Positions 63,976 to 64,000 of a stretch of DNA of 64,000 nucleotides are shown here, in pieces. The stretch is from DATLED01 sp035525495. Its GTDB lineage: Bacteria; Actinomycetota; Acidimicrobiia; Acidimicrobiales; CADCTF01. Made by a program: the position numbers and the translations under genes. A model generated the notes under the pieces. The model ran no database searches. It worked only from the letters and a program-made list of their open reading frames with translations, and was not told the origin of the DNA. Location: contig DATLED010000058.1 in assembly GCA_035525495.1 (NCBI GenBank), positions 1 through 64,000 on the forward strand, written 5' to 3'. Within the stretch, counting starts at the first letter, position 1. Every line of letters begins with the position of its first letter.

Positions 63976-64000
63976 GCCCACATCTTGCTTCTGGGCGGCC

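Overview
The window is high-GC DNA with strong GC bias at third codon positions, frequent GTG/TTG starts and many 4-bp ATGA/GTGA gene overlaps. Several traits point to an actinobacterium, most probably from the Acidimicrobiia: the GYW/FTFGDA surface repeat, LPxTG anchors, a PAC2 protein, a SCO6745-type protein, and a fused MFS-ABC-ABC transporter beside a fused LivH-LivM permease. This assignment is an inference from gene content. No rRNA, tRNA, CRISPR array or intact insertion sequence was seen. About 46 genes are supported.

Layout. (1) 1-7 kb holds envelope genes: a repeat-rich secreted protein, a zinc-ribbon/acidic-tail protein, a small LPxTG protein and a DUF4012 membrane protein. (2) 7.2-24.3 kb is a surface-polysaccharide island. 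It begins with a co-directional set (acetyltransferase, aminotransferase, oxidoreductase, dehydrogenase) matching the pathway to UDP-2,3-diacetamido-uronic acid. Next come a sugar epimerase and a second dehydrogenase, a WecB-type 2-epimerase, glycosyltransferases, a Wzx-like flippase, a methyltransferase and a Wzy/WaaL-like membrane protein. A four-gene reverse operon ends it: aminotransferase, initiating sugar-phosphate transferase, glycosyltransferase, formyltransferase. The island uses more A/T-ending codons than its flanks, including TTA leucine codons. An 892-bp gene-poor gap containing a TTAG-rich repeat follows it. (3) 25.2-30.0 kb holds housekeeping-like glycan genes with host-like composition: a FlaA1/CapD 4,6-dehydratase, a Wzz/BY-kinase and a second WecB. 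(4) 30.2-37.3 kb has a REC/degenerate-GGDEF/REC regulator and several secreted proteins: an LPxTG LVIVD-repeat protein, a TPM-like Gly-rich protein and a metalloprotease with thrombospondin type-3 repeats. (5) 37.3-42.1 kb has two small proteins, an acyl-CoA ligase, a CAP-domain protein and an M1-like lipoprotein peptidase. (6) 42.1-46.2 kb is a prepilin-like operon with no assembly ATPase in the window. (7) 46.3-55.5 kb is a branched-chain-amino-acid-type ABC importer region: a divergent substrate-binding protein, a LivH-LivM fusion, an MFS-LivF-LivG fusion and a translationally coupled secreted protein, with PAC2 downstream of the binding protein. (8) 55.5-64 kb holds a membrane-anchored unknown, a sensor histidine kinase, an Lhr-type helicase and a SCO6745-like protein.

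How the genes fit together. The polysaccharide genes supply most steps of a Wzx/Wzy-type pathway: nucleotide sugars, lipid-linked initiation, chain extension, flipping, polymerisation/ligation and BY-kinase chain-length control. Around them lie cell-surface and secreted proteins. The clearest candidates for undescribed biology are the consolidated importer at 47-55.5 kb and the prepilin operon ending in a zinc-ribbon membrane protein.
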